A stretch of DNA of 64,000 nt, from contig JBBQWM010000001.1 in NCBI GenBank assembly GCA_038210655.1, forward strand, positions 155,931 through 219,930, written 5' to 3'. Made by a program: the position numbers and the translations under genes. The notes under the pieces were generated by a model that worked only from the letters and a program-made list of their open reading frames with translations, was not told where the DNA came from and did not search any database. Positions 51,524-59,818 of this stretch are shown here, piece after piece (the stretch's first letter is position 1; every line of letters begins with the position of its first letter). The stretch comes from 54-19 sp038210655. GTDB taxonomy: Bacteria > Chloroflexota > Chloroflexia > Chloroheliales > Chloroheliaceae.

Positions 51524-52696
51524 GTCAAGCCGCTCGATAATCGTACCGTTCGCCATGCCGCCACCTTCGCACATGGTTTGAAGGCCGTAGCGACCGCCGG
51601 TGCGTTCTAGCTCGTGGAGCAGGACGGTTAGAAGGCGTGCGCCGGATGCGCCGAGGGGATGACCGATAGCAATCGCGCCACCGTTAACATTCACCTTCGA
51701 TAGGTCGGCCCCGGTCTCATGTTGCCAGGCCAATACCACGCTGGCGAATGCCTCGTTGATCTCGACCAGATCAATCTGGTCGATAGTTAGTCCGGCCCGG
51801 TTGAGCGCCTTGCGGGTAGCCGGGATCGGGGCGGTCAGCATAAAGATCGGGTCGTCGCCCACCACCGAGAACGAGACGAACCGGGCGCGAGGCTTGAGGC
51901 CCAGCTTTTCGGCAGTAGCCCGCTCCATAATCAAAATCGCGGCGGCTCCATCGCTGATTTGGGAAGAGTTACCCGCCGTAATCGAGCCGTCCGGCTTGAA
52001 GGCCGGTTTCAGGCTTGCCAGCTTTTCCAGCGTGCTTTCGGGCCGGATACCCTCGTCTAGCTCGAAAGTCGCCACTGACCCGTCTTCGTTCTTGACCTGG
52101 ATCGGGATGATCTGGCTCTTGAAGCGGCCTTCGGCGGTGGCACGGGCGGCGCGGCGGTGACTTTCCAGGCTCAATTCGTCCAGGTCGTTCCGGTTCAAGC
52201 CCCACTTTTGGGCAATCAATTCGGCGCTGATCCCCTGATGAACCAGTCCATTATCGTAGCGGCGTAGCATCTGGCTACCAAAGGGACGGCCCGGCCCATG
52301 CTCGGAAGAGGCACTCATGGGAACCCGCGTCATCGATTCGACCCCACAAGCGATCACGACATCGTAAGCGCCACTGATTACGCCCTGGGCCGCGAAATGT
52401 ACCGCCTGCTGGCTCGACCCGCACTGCCGGTCGATAGTAGTACCTGGCACGCTTTCGGGGAAACCCGCCGCCAGCGCCGCGTTCCGGCCCACGTTTAGAC
52501 TTTGTTCGCCGACCTGCACCACGCAGCCCGCAATAACGTCTTCGACCAGCCCCGGCTCGATCCCGCTACGTTGTACTAGGGCCGTCAGGGTCTGGGCCAG
52601 CAAATCGACCGGGTGCCAATCTTTTAGCCGCCCTCCACGACGACCGACCGGCGTGCGTACCGCCTCTATAATAACCGCTTCGCGTATGGTTGCCAT
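51521..52696 (-). CDS. Thiolase / acetyl-CoA C-acyltransferase
   Basis: 391 residues, normal length. The nucleophile C92 is in TTIDRQCGSSQQAV; H346 in GGAIAIGHPLGASGAR; the second cysteine C376 in TMCEGGGMANG. The enzyme joins or splits acyl-CoA chains (beta-oxidation or acetoacetyl-CoA formation). The sequence RQCGSSQQAVHFAAQG is of the degradative steroid/fatty acid thiolase type. GGAGGAGA precedes ATG 52696. The SDR at 49018 could provide its 3-ketoacyl-CoA. Confidence 0.95.
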   Translation of the reverse strand: MATIREAVIIEAVRTPVGRRGGRLKDWHPVDLLAQTLTALVQRSGIEPGLVEDVIAGCVVQVGEQSLNVGRNAALAAGFPESVPGTTIDRQCGSSQQAVHFAAQGVISGAYDVVIACGVESMTRVPMSASSEHGPGRPFGSQMLRRYDNGLVHQGISAELIAQKWGLNRNDLDELSLESHRRAARATAEGRFKSQIIPIQVKNEDGSVATFELDEGIRPESTLEKLASLKPAFKPDGSITAGNSSQISDGAAAILIMERATAEKLGLKPRARFVSFSVVGDDPIFMLTAPIPATRKALNRAGLTIDQIDLVEINEAFASVVLAWQHETGADLSKVNVNGGAIAIGHPLGASGARLLTVLLHELERTGGRYGLQTMCEGGGMANGTIIERLD

Positions 52697-52761
52697 GCTA
52701 GTCTCCTCCTCGAAACCCCAATTTGAATAATCTTCCCGATGTAGAGTTATTGAGCCAGTTT

Positions 52762-52778
52762 AGAAGCTCGCTCCTACA
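52762..52778. repeat. Half-arm fragment of the dispersed inverted-repeat element
   Basis: AGAAGCTCGCTCCTACA is the right arm end of the family, without loop or left arm. It shows a decayed or partly deleted eighth copy, 240 bases from full copy 4. Confidence 0.7.
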
Positions 52779-52982
52779 AATGATTGTTTAGCTCGGTTGC
52801 TTTGCCTTGTGCTATAAAAACCTGCTTGAGCAGTTTGATAGATCAAAATTTTCGATAGCTTTGAAATATTCTCTGGACCGAATGAGGTTATTTCCAGGGC
52901 TATCTTACCACAAAATAGGCTCAAACTCACAAAGAGTATATCAAAAACTGGCAGGCAATTCCAGCCTCATCGGCGGAAGGTA

Positions 52983-53120
52983 TTACAGCAAATTGCAAAG
53001 CACTTGAGCTATAGAATATTTTGTAGGAGCGAGCTTCTGCTCGCGGTTGAACACCCAGCCGTCTCTTCAATCGCGAGCAGAAGCTCGCTCCTACAAGGGT
53101 CAATTACTGTGCAACAGGCT
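52983..53120. repeat. Dispersed inverted-repeat element, copy 4
   Basis: The left outer end TTACAGCAAATTGCAAAG precedes the core 53022-53095. The right outer end is degraded (CTGTGCAACAGGC). The loop ACACCCAGCCGTC matches copy 7. Confidence 0.85.
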
Positions 53121-53245
53121 TTAGTGTAGCTGGGGCTGGCAATCTTTATACTTTCTTGATGTATCCCCACCTATTTTCTTGATACTTTCCTGACCTTTTT
53201 CGAGGTTTAATTAGCTGACATTGGCTAGAAAAGGCTTATCTGTTA

Positions 53246-53305
53246 GTAACTACTCAGCTTATCTACTTTGGGCGACCCTTGTGGTCGCCCGGTCTGAGTA
53301 GTTAC
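53246..53305. repeat. Nested palindrome with GGGCGACC core
   Basis: Outer perfect 12-mers GTAACTACTCAG (53246-53257) and CTGAGTAGTTAC (53294-53305) enclose GGGCGACC-CTTGT-GGTCGCCC (53270-53290). Similar cores occur at 63803-63869, and the outer 12-mer alone at 14276-14287. Confidence 0.7.
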
Positions 53306-53581
53306 ATCTGTTAAGACTATTCGAGCCTGACTTGAAAAATGTGTACGGTAGTGAAGCTTATTCCTACCCTTAATTTAGGTCTGCCTGGGATAATTGTCCC
53401 GGTTATACATCTCAGCAGGACATTCTGCCCGTCAGAAACAGGTCAAAGTCTCATGACATTATTTGTTCTTCTTGTTATGCTTTAGATAAGGATAAAGCGG
53501 TAGTACCTCACAATAACAAACTCCGCGCCGCGATACCTTCGGCTGTTGATTACTTTCAAGTAAACCTAAAGGAGAACATTT

Positions 53582-54235
53582 ATGAGAAAGCTTTGGACAA
53601 GCGTCTTAGCCTTTACCTTGCTGATGCTAATGGCCCTTCCAGTCGCGGTGCAAGCCCAGGCCACCGATCCACTCTCGGTCTTTAACGCTTACATTGCCGC
53701 CTACAATAAGGGGGATGTCGAACAAGCCGTGGCCTACTTTGCCGATACGGCCACCGCGAAAATAACTCCGGCCCCGCCTTCAGGTGGCAGTTTTAGTGGT
53801 AAGGAACAACTACGCGCCTGGACCCAAAATGCGGCTAATAATCACAACCGTCTGGAAGCAGTAGGCGCACCACAAGTGTCTGGCGACAAGGTTAGCGGCA
53901 TTATGCGCCTTACTTCCGACGAGTTTAAGCGTTTAGGCGTGGATTTTCTGGATAACAATTTTGAGGCGACAGTTGCCAATGGGAAAATTATCACCCTCAA
54001 TCTTGGTGCTACTCCTGAGTCACTAGCTAAACTGCCCAGGCCGGGTGGTGCGCCTGGTAGTGCCACCGGTGGAGCGCCCAGTAACGCTCCGGCGGGCGCA
54101 CCGGCTGCCGGGGTTGGCGGTGCCGCCACTAACGTTTCTACTGATAACACTATTGTGGCCTGGTTAATCGGCTTAATAGTCTGCGGTGGTCTGGCGGCTT
54201 TTATCGGAGTACGCATGGCAAAACGCAGGGCTTAA
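53582..54235 (+). CDS. Exported SnoaL/NTF2-like protein with C-terminal membrane anchor
   Basis: 217 residues. Signal peptide with cleavage near VQAQA (about 26). The folded part (about 27-145) looks like an NTF2/SnoaL cup: VFNAYIAAYNKGDVEQAVAYFADTATAKIT, GKEQLRAWTQNAANNHNRLEA, LGVDFLDNNFEATVANGKI. A Gly/Ala/Pro-rich linker leads to a membrane helix (about 190-211) and the basic end RMAKRRA. The protein would display a small binding domain outside, tethered to the membrane. Ligand unknown. AAAGGAGA precedes ATG 53582. Confidence 0.8.
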   Translation: MRKLWTSVLAFTLLMLMALPVAVQAQATDPLSVFNAYIAAYNKGDVEQAVAYFADTATAKITPAPPSGGSFSGKEQLRAWTQNAANNHNRLEAVGAPQVSGDKVSGIMRLTSDEFKRLGVDFLDNNFEATVANGKIITLNLGATPESLAKLPRPGGAPGSATGGAPSNAPAGAPAAGVGGAATNVSTDNTIVAWLIGLIVCGGLAAFIGVRMAKRRA

Positions 54236-54243
54236 CCACTTAA

Positions 54244-54287
54244 GCCAATCGCGTAATAGCCTAATCTCAGGCAATTGCGCGATTGGC
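54244..54287 (+). terminator. Hairpin after the NTF2-like gene
   Basis: GCCAATCGCG (54244-54253) pairs with CGCGATTGGC (54278-54287), with a smaller GCCTAATCTCAGGC hairpin in the loop. It starts nine bases after the stop codon, without a U-tract. A second inverted pair, GGAACTCCC / GGGAGTTCC (54321-54329 / 54370-54378), follows. Confidence 0.55.
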
Positions 54288-54403
54288 CCAGGGGATAGGA
54301 TTACTAAAGATAAAATGTAAGGAACTCCCTGTGGTCTGGTAAAGAAGTAAGACAACTTTATACGGCCAGGGGAGTTCCAAATTGTTAAAACTAAGTTAGC
54401 TAC

Positions 54404-54432
54404 TTGCCGGGCTTTCTTTTTCAGGTTATAAT
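54404..54432 (+). promoter_or_regulatory. Sigma70-type promoter of the first two-component operon
   Basis: TTGCCG (54404-54409), a 17-base spacer and a perfect TATAAT (54427-54432), 52 bases before ATG 54484. Confidence 0.7.
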
Positions 54433-54483
54433 TTAATATATCCAACTCAAATTTAATAAATACTTGAATGAGGGCGACGTGTT

Positions 54484-56649
54484 ATGCTGGAAAATGTCGA
54501 GGTAAAAACAAAGAGTAAGCTCCCCTTCCAATTCCTCAAATTCAACAAATCTGATGGTAAATACTTGACATGGCTCGGCTGGCTGGCCTGCTTACTCAGT
54601 CTGATATTTACTCCGATGGGCTGGTGGCTGGAAAAGTTAAATGCTCCTTACCTGGCTCAGTTACAAATTGCGACCCATCCGATTCAGGCCGTGATGGCCG
54701 TTACCTTACCACTGATAGGGGCCTTGATTGTAACTTTCAAACCCACCCAACCAGTGGGCTGGCTGTTGAGCGTCAGTGGTTTTCTCATGGGCGTAGCCTG
54801 GGTTTCCCGCCAGTATGCTCTTTACAGCCTGCTAACCAGCCCAGGGACTTTACCGGCCAGCCCTTTAATTGGTTGGTTCTATTTATGGTCGTGGATGAGC
54901 GCGCTGATAGTGTTGCCTCTGGCTATTCTCCTCTTTCCCACCGGCAAGCTTCCATCCTCCCGATGGTCCTGGTTAATCTGGGTTAATCTGGTAGCCTGGG
55001 GTTTAATTGTTATTCCAGTGGCAGTGCTTTCCTGGCAGGTCATGGGTGTCAGGTTACTGAATATCAAGCCCAATGAGTTGCTGGGAGGAACTATAGTCCT
55101 GACCATATTGGGAGTGGCCCTGATGGTGATTGTAGACGCAAGCACAGTTGCTTCTCTGGTGGTACGTCTGAGGAGATCAAAAGGCGATGAAAGACTTCAG
55201 CTAAAATGGTTTACCTACGCAGTAGCTCTGGTGTTACCGACTGGTGCGATTAATGGAATTGCCGACGTAACCCAGGACCGCTTCTTTCTTGAAGTCACCA
55301 CCGTCATCACTTATTTTACCTACGCTGCCGTACCAGCTTCGATTGCCATCGCCATTTTAAAGTACCATTTGTTCGATATTGATCTGATAATCAATCGGAC
55401 GCTGGTGTATGCTTTGCTAACTTTTGGTCTGGGTAGTTTATATGTGGTTATAGTGAGTGTGTTTGGATTTTTCTTGCAGGTGCAAGGTGACCTGGTAGTA
55501 GCCTTCTTTGCCACCGTCCTTATTGCGATTCTTTTCCAGCCACTCTATGGTCGAATCCAGCGGATGGTCAACCGATTGATGTATGGTGAGCGTGACGAGC
55601 CTTACAAAGTACTTTCTCGTTTGGGACAAAGGCTGGAGGCAACCCTGGCGACCGAGACAGTTTTACCTGCTATTGTTGAAACCGTCGCACACGCCCTTAA
55701 ACTGCCCTATGCCGCGATTATCCTGCCAGCGCAAGGAGAAGAAGCCGAATATATTGCAGCCAGTTACGGTATAACCGGTAGTGGTAGCACCCAGACTACC
55801 GATTTACTTCTTAGCTACCACCACGAACCAGTTGGCAAGTTGGTGTTGGCCCCTCGCGCTCCTGGCGAAGTATTTAATCCGGCTGACCAGCATCTGCTGG
55901 CTGATCTAGTACTGCAGATTGGCGTAGCCGTCCATGCCGTCCAGCTAACCCTGAATCTTAAAGAAACTGCCCTGGCTTTACAACAGGCCCGCGAACGGTT
56001 GGTTAATACTCGCGAAGAAGAACGCCGTCGCCTGCGCCGTAATCTACACGATGGTTTAGGCCCGTCGTTGGCGACCCTTAGCCTCAAAGCTGAAGCCGCC
56101 CGTGACCTGATTTATGTTGAACCGGTTGAAAGTTTCAGGTTGATGGATGAATTGAGCGCCCAAGCCCAGACTTCGATTGCCGATATTCGCCGCCTAGTCT
56201 ACGACCTGCGTCCACCCGCGCTGGATGATTTAGGTTTGGTCGGGGCTATTCAATCCCAGTTTGCCAGCTTTGAACAAGCTCGGTTAGAAATTAGCCTAAT
56301 TACGCCGGAGAAATTACCACCACTCCCCGCCGCCGTTGAGGTCGCGGCCTATCGGATAATCCAGGAAGCACTTACCAATGTGGTGCGCCATGCCGATGCT
56401 CGTAAGTGTTGGGTCAGACTAGAGCTAGAGGAAGGCTTGGGAATAGCGATTAAAGATGATGGGCAAGGTTTGCCGCCTAAACTTCGCGCTGGAGTCGGTC
56501 TGCGCTCAATGTACGAGCGGGCGGCGGAGTTGGGAGGCAGCTGTCGCGTGGAAAGCTTGCCGGAAGGCGGGACGGGGGTCTGGGTTATTTTACCTTTACC
56601 CTTAGTGCAAAACCAGCCAGAGCTTAGCCAAGTTGCCGGAGCAAGCTAA
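54484..56649 (+). CDS. NarL-type sensor histidine kinase with multi-helix sensor and GAF-like domain
   Basis: 721 residues. About nine membrane helices (30-350) form the sensor; LIINRTLVYALLTFGLGSLYV and the RMVNRLMYGERDEPYKVLSRLGQRLEATL segment are typical of the bacterial family that precedes a GAF domain (about 390-480). A coiled linker leads to HisKA_3 with the phospho-acceptor H522 in RNLHDGLGP. The HATPase ends with DDGQGLP and GVGLRSMYERAAELGG. The kinase would pass phosphate to the regulator whose gene begins three bases after its stop. The signal is unknown. Confidence 0.93.
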   Translation: MLENVEVKTKSKLPFQFLKFNKSDGKYLTWLGWLACLLSLIFTPMGWWLEKLNAPYLAQLQIATHPIQAVMAVTLPLIGALIVTFKPTQPVGWLLSVSGFLMGVAWVSRQYALYSLLTSPGTLPASPLIGWFYLWSWMSALIVLPLAILLFPTGKLPSSRWSWLIWVNLVAWGLIVIPVAVLSWQVMGVRLLNIKPNELLGGTIVLTILGVALMVIVDASTVASLVVRLRRSKGDERLQLKWFTYAVALVLPTGAINGIADVTQDRFFLEVTTVITYFTYAAVPASIAIAILKYHLFDIDLIINRTLVYALLTFGLGSLYVVIVSVFGFFLQVQGDLVVAFFATVLIAILFQPLYGRIQRMVNRLMYGERDEPYKVLSRLGQRLEATLATETVLPAIVETVAHALKLPYAAIILPAQGEEAEYIAASYGITGSGSTQTTDLLLSYHHEPVGKLVLAPRAPGEVFNPADQHLLADLVLQIGVAVHAVQLTLNLKETALALQQARERLVNTREEERRRLRRNLHDGLGPSLATLSLKAEAARDLIYVEPVESFRLMDELSAQAQTSIADIRRLVYDLRPPALDDLGLVGAIQSQFASFEQARLEISLITPEKLPPLPAAVEVAAYRIIQEALTNVVRHADARKCWVRLELEEGLGIAIKDDGQGLPPKLRAGVGLRSMYERAAELGGSCRVESLPEGGTGVWVILPLPLVQNQPELSQVAGAS

Positions 56650-56652
56650 CTT

Positions 56653-57336
56653 ATGGAAACTATTCGGATACTGGTAGTAGATGATTACGCACCTTTTCGG
56701 GAAGGGCTTAGAGCAATGCTGCGTTCAGAAGGCGACCTTCAACTAATTGGCGAAGCGACCAACGGTAAAGAGGCCCTTGAATTAGCCGCTCAACTCCAGC
56801 CAGATGTAATTTTAATGGATTTACAGATGCCGGAGATGAGTGGAATCGAGGCGACTGGTGCGATTGTGGAGACCAGCCCGCATATTAGCATCCTGGTGCT
56901 GACCATGTTCCAGGACGATAATTCGGTTTTTACCGCGCTGCAAGCGGGCGCACGCGGCTACCTGCTCAAAGGAGCGTTAAAAGCCGACATTTTGCGGGCT
57001 ATTCGCGGGGTTAGCCGAGGCGAGGCTATTTTTGGTCCGACTATTGCCCGCCGCCTGATGACTTACTTTGCGGGCTTGAAACAGACCGTACTCCCTCCAC
57101 TGCCGTCACCGTCACCCAAAACGCCCACTTTTCCAGAATTAACCGAGCGCGAACATGAAGTATTAAATCTGATTGCCGAGCAACTAACCAATGGCGAAAT
57201 TGCGGAACGCCTCACCCTTAGCCCTAAAACCGTCCGCAACCACGTTTCTAACATCTTCAGCAAATTACAGGTAGCCAGCCGGGCGCAGGCTATTATGCGA
57301 GTACGGGAGACAGGCTGGAAGCGCCAGCTGGATTAG
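56653..57336 (+). CDS. NarL/FixJ-type response regulator
   Basis: 227 residues. Receiver domain (1-120) with D56 in ILMDLQMPE, the DD pair near residue 10 (VVDDYAPF) and the conserved lysine in RGYLLKGAL. LuxR-type helix-turn-helix (about 160-220): LTEREHEVLNLIAEQLTNGEIAERLTLSPKTVRNHVSNIFSKL. It is the cognate regulator of the kinase at 54484. Between the domains is a Pro/Ser linker. Confidence 0.95.
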   Translation: METIRILVVDDYAPFREGLRAMLRSEGDLQLIGEATNGKEALELAAQLQPDVILMDLQMPEMSGIEATGAIVETSPHISILVLTMFQDDNSVFTALQAGARGYLLKGALKADILRAIRGVSRGEAIFGPTIARRLMTYFAGLKQTVLPPLPSPSPKTPTFPELTEREHEVLNLIAEQLTNGEIAERLTLSPKTVRNHVSNIFSKLQVASRAQAIMRVRETGWKRQLD

Positions 57337-57398
57337 CCAGATGGCGCTGTGACCAATTGCATGAGAAACACGAGTCGTGGGGCAATTGGAGTAGGCTC

Positions 57399-58814
57399 CT
57401 AATCCAAAATAGCGCCGTCCTCGATTACAAGTGGTTCGGGTTGCTGATTGACCAGTTCTACCCGGCCTCGTGCCGTAATATCTTTACCAAAGCGCACGTC
57501 CCCCTCGATCTTGAAAAGTTCACACTCGGTAAGCGAGGGCGCACCGTTCGGGAAACGACCTTGCAGATCAAAAATGAACTTGTAGTAGCGGTTATCGAGT
57601 TGTACCAGAGGCAGGCCATACCGATTCGCCGGATTGAGGATCACCTTGCTATCTGCCGTCAGCAAATAAGCATCCGACCAGAGCGTCAGCAAGTCCGAGC
57701 AAAGTTTGACCGGGGCGAAGCGGCGGCGCGGCACTCGCAAGGCCCCCGCCCCTTCAAATATTTCGATGGCGGCTCCCATAGCCGTTTCAAGCTGGTAAAC
57801 TTTGGGAGAAGCCGGGTCGCGTGGGTCGAGCGTCTTGCTATTGCGGATCATTGGCAAGTGCAAAACGTGGTTGTGCCGTTCGAGTGTGGCGTGTAGGGCC
57901 GGCAGATTTAGCCAGATCGAGTTGGTATTAAAATAGGTGTAGCGCTGGATGTCACCAAAGGCGCTCATCGCTTCGGGCGGGCATTGGGCTATCTCGCGTA
58001 ATAGCAACCGCCCATCACTAGCTCGGCGGGCCAGATGACCACCTTTGCTATCGACGGGGGTGCGGTCGGCGACTTCCATCATAAAAGACAATTGCTGGCT
58101 GGCGAAATAGCCCAAAATCTGTTCGTCCATCACTGCGCCCAGGTTGTCGGCGTTGGAGACAAAGGCGTATTGGTAGCCGTTCGCCAAAAGGGTCTCAAGC
58201 ATGCCGGAGGTTTGCAAGGCGGTGTAAATGTCGCCGTGACCGGGCGGACACCAGGCCAGGTCGCCGTATTGGTCAGCCATAACCGGACTATAGTCGGCTT
58301 GTAATATCTTTGGGATTTTATTTTGGATAAAGTCGAGCGGGATATTCGAGGCTAGTTCAGGATAATGACTCAAGGCTGCCAGCGAATCGGCCTGAGTATT
58401 AAAGCTGTTCATGAGTACCAATGGTACAAGGCCGTTACTTTGTTTTCGCAAGTTTAAGACTTGCCGGGCGATAATATCCAAAAACGATAGACCGTCCTTG
58501 ACCGTCAACAAAGATTTGGCTTTGTCGAGACCCATACTGGTTCCCAATCCACCGTTAAGCTTGAGGACGACCGTATGCGGAAGTGCCGCCCGCCCGATCT
58601 CGCCACACTCGGTCAGTTGTTCGGCATCGGGTAGACCGATGATTGGGCTGATCTGGTCTTCCCCGATCAGCCCGGTATTGCCCTGTACCAGTTGAGTATA
58701 GTAATACTTGAAAGTGTCGATCACCACTTGCTCCAGGCCCGCCGCCTGCATTTGGGTCGCAAATTGCTCAAATTGCCGTTCGATTTCGTTTTCATTCAAG
58801 CTACTATTACTCAT
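57399..58814 (-). CDS. UTP-glucose-1-phosphate uridylyltransferase, eukaryote-like UDPGP family
   Basis: 471 residues. The nucleotide-binding signature VVLKLNGGLGTSMGLDKAKSLL (about 90-110) is that of the UGP2/UDPGP family, not the bacterial GalU type. Other segments: LVLMNSFNTQADS, CPPGHGDIYTAL, FVSNADNLGAVMD, EVADRTPVDSKGGHLA. It makes UDP-glucose for glycans and exopolysaccharide. The C-terminal left-handed beta-helix ends FGKDITARGRVELVNQ. Translation start ATG 58814 follows GTGAGGA. The SDR gene upstream on the same strand ends 17 bases earlier, so they may form an operon. Confidence 0.93.
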   Translation of the reverse strand: MSNSSLNENEIERQFEQFATQMQAAGLEQVVIDTFKYYYTQLVQGNTGLIGEDQISPIIGLPDAEQLTECGEIGRAALPHTVVLKLNGGLGTSMGLDKAKSLLTVKDGLSFLDIIARQVLNLRKQSNGLVPLVLMNSFNTQADSLAALSHYPELASNIPLDFIQNKIPKILQADYSPVMADQYGDLAWCPPGHGDIYTALQTSGMLETLLANGYQYAFVSNADNLGAVMDEQILGYFASQQLSFMMEVADRTPVDSKGGHLARRASDGRLLLREIAQCPPEAMSAFGDIQRYTYFNTNSIWLNLPALHATLERHNHVLHLPMIRNSKTLDPRDPASPKVYQLETAMGAAIEIFEGAGALRVPRRRFAPVKLCSDLLTLWSDAYLLTADSKVILNPANRYGLPLVQLDNRYYKFIFDLQGRFPNGAPSLTECELFKIEGDVRFGKDITARGRVELVNQQPEPLVIEDGAILD

Positions 58815-58830
58815 TCTCTATCCTCACCCT

Positions 58831-59574
58831 CTATAAGGTCAGACCGGCATCTACTACAATATTTTGACCGGTCAGGCTATCGTTTTTCGCCAGCATCACA
58901 AAAGCAGCGGCGGTATCTTCAATCCCGGTTACGCGCTTGAGCGGGGCCATTTGCTCCATCCGCTTGATCGCTTCCGGGCCATGAAGGTTGCCCCAGCGCG
59001 TGAGCAAAAGACCCGGCGCGACCGAGTTTACCCGGATGTCGGGCGCAAGTGCCGCCGCCAGACATTTGGTCAGATGGATTAAAGCCGCCTTCGAGACACA
59101 GTAGGGCATACTGCTCCCGGCGGGGCGGATGCCTGCCACCGAAGTAGTATTGATGATATTACCCCCTCCATTACGGCGCATTACCCGCGCTGCTGCCCGC
59201 GAAGCAAAAAAGACCGATCTAGTATTGACCGAGAAAAGCCGATCCCAATCTTCTTCTTCCAGCGCGTCCAGGTCGGTCATTGGCACAAAGCGGGTGGTTG
59301 CCGCATTGTTGACCAGTAGATCAAGCCGTCCGAAGGTGCTATCGACCTGCCCGATCAGAGCTTCAATTTGGGTGGTGCTGGACACATCCGCCTGGATTGT
59401 GACGGCCTTGACTCCCAAGCCTTCCAATTCAGCTACAGTTTCCTCGGCTTCCTGCTGTGACCGCGAATAGTTGATTGCAAGACTCATACCTTCCCTGCCA
59501 AGTTGTAAGGCGATTTCACGGCCCAAGCCTGTGCCGCCCCCGGTTATCAGTCCCACTTTGCCGGTTAATTCCAT
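58831..59574 (-). CDS. SDR-family oxidoreductase (FabG-like)
   Basis: 247 residues from ATG 59574 behind AAAGGAG; the frame continues upstream through a repeat array and is not real there. TGGGTGLG (11-18), NNAA, S145, Y158 and K162 form the cofactor site and catalytic set. INYSRSQQEAEETV after the second strand, with R38, suggests NADPH use. VRVNSVAPGLLLTRW near the end is typical. It is a classical SDR with unknown substrate. Confidence 0.93.
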   Translation of the reverse strand: MELTGKVGLITGGGTGLGREIALQLGREGMSLAINYSRSQQEAEETVAELEGLGVKAVTIQADVSSTTQIEALIGQVDSTFGRLDLLVNNAATTRFVPMTDLDALEEEDWDRLFSVNTRSVFFASRAAARVMRRNGGGNIINTTSVAGIRPAGSSMPYCVSKAALIHLTKCLAAALAPDIRVNSVAPGLLLTRWGNLHGPEAIKRMEQMAPLKRVTGIEDTAAAFVMLAKNDSLTGQNIVVDAGLTL

Positions 59575-59594
59575 TTTGCTCTCCTTTTTTAAAT

Positions 59595-59629
59595 GCAGAA
59601 TATAGAATGTAGAATTCAGAATGCAGAAT
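59595..59629. repeat. Five tandem heptamers (GCAGAAT type)
   Basis: GCAGAAT, ATAGAAT, GTAGAAT, TCAGAAT, GCAGAAT in direct order. They lie directly upstream of the SDR ribosome-binding site, so they sit in its leader or promoter. Confidence 0.8.
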
Positions 59630-59679
59630 ATTAAATGCACGATCAAAGCTAACGGTTGCGCCTGCAATCGTAAATAATA

Positions 59680-59810
59680 CTACAGCACATTGCACAATTA
59701 GTGATTCGTTCTTTGTAGGAACGAGCTTCTGCTCGCGATTGAGGCAGCAGCTGGGTGTTCAATCGCGAGCAGAAGCTCGCTCCTACAGGGGTCAATTGAT
59801 TTGTATTGTA
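59680..59810. repeat. Dispersed inverted-repeat element, copy 5
   Basis: Core 59714-59787; the left outer end is ACTACAGCACATTGCAC and the right TTTGTATTGTAAAT. One arm base differs (GGAACGAG). It lies between the SDR promoter region and the end of the rhomboid gene. Confidence 0.83.
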
Positions 59811-59818
59811 AATCGCTC

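Larger units (their letters stand above)
52697..53581. other. 885-base intergenic region filled with repeat elements
   Basis: Besides the elements listed separately (52762, 52983, 53246) nothing coding is supported; a 66-codon plus-strand frame at 52807 has no family similarity or start signal. The last 100 bases carry the leader of the 53582 gene. Confidence 0.5.

Noticed and set aside
52807..53007. 66-codon plus-strand open frame
   Set aside because: No family similarity or start signal; it ends inside repeat copy 4.
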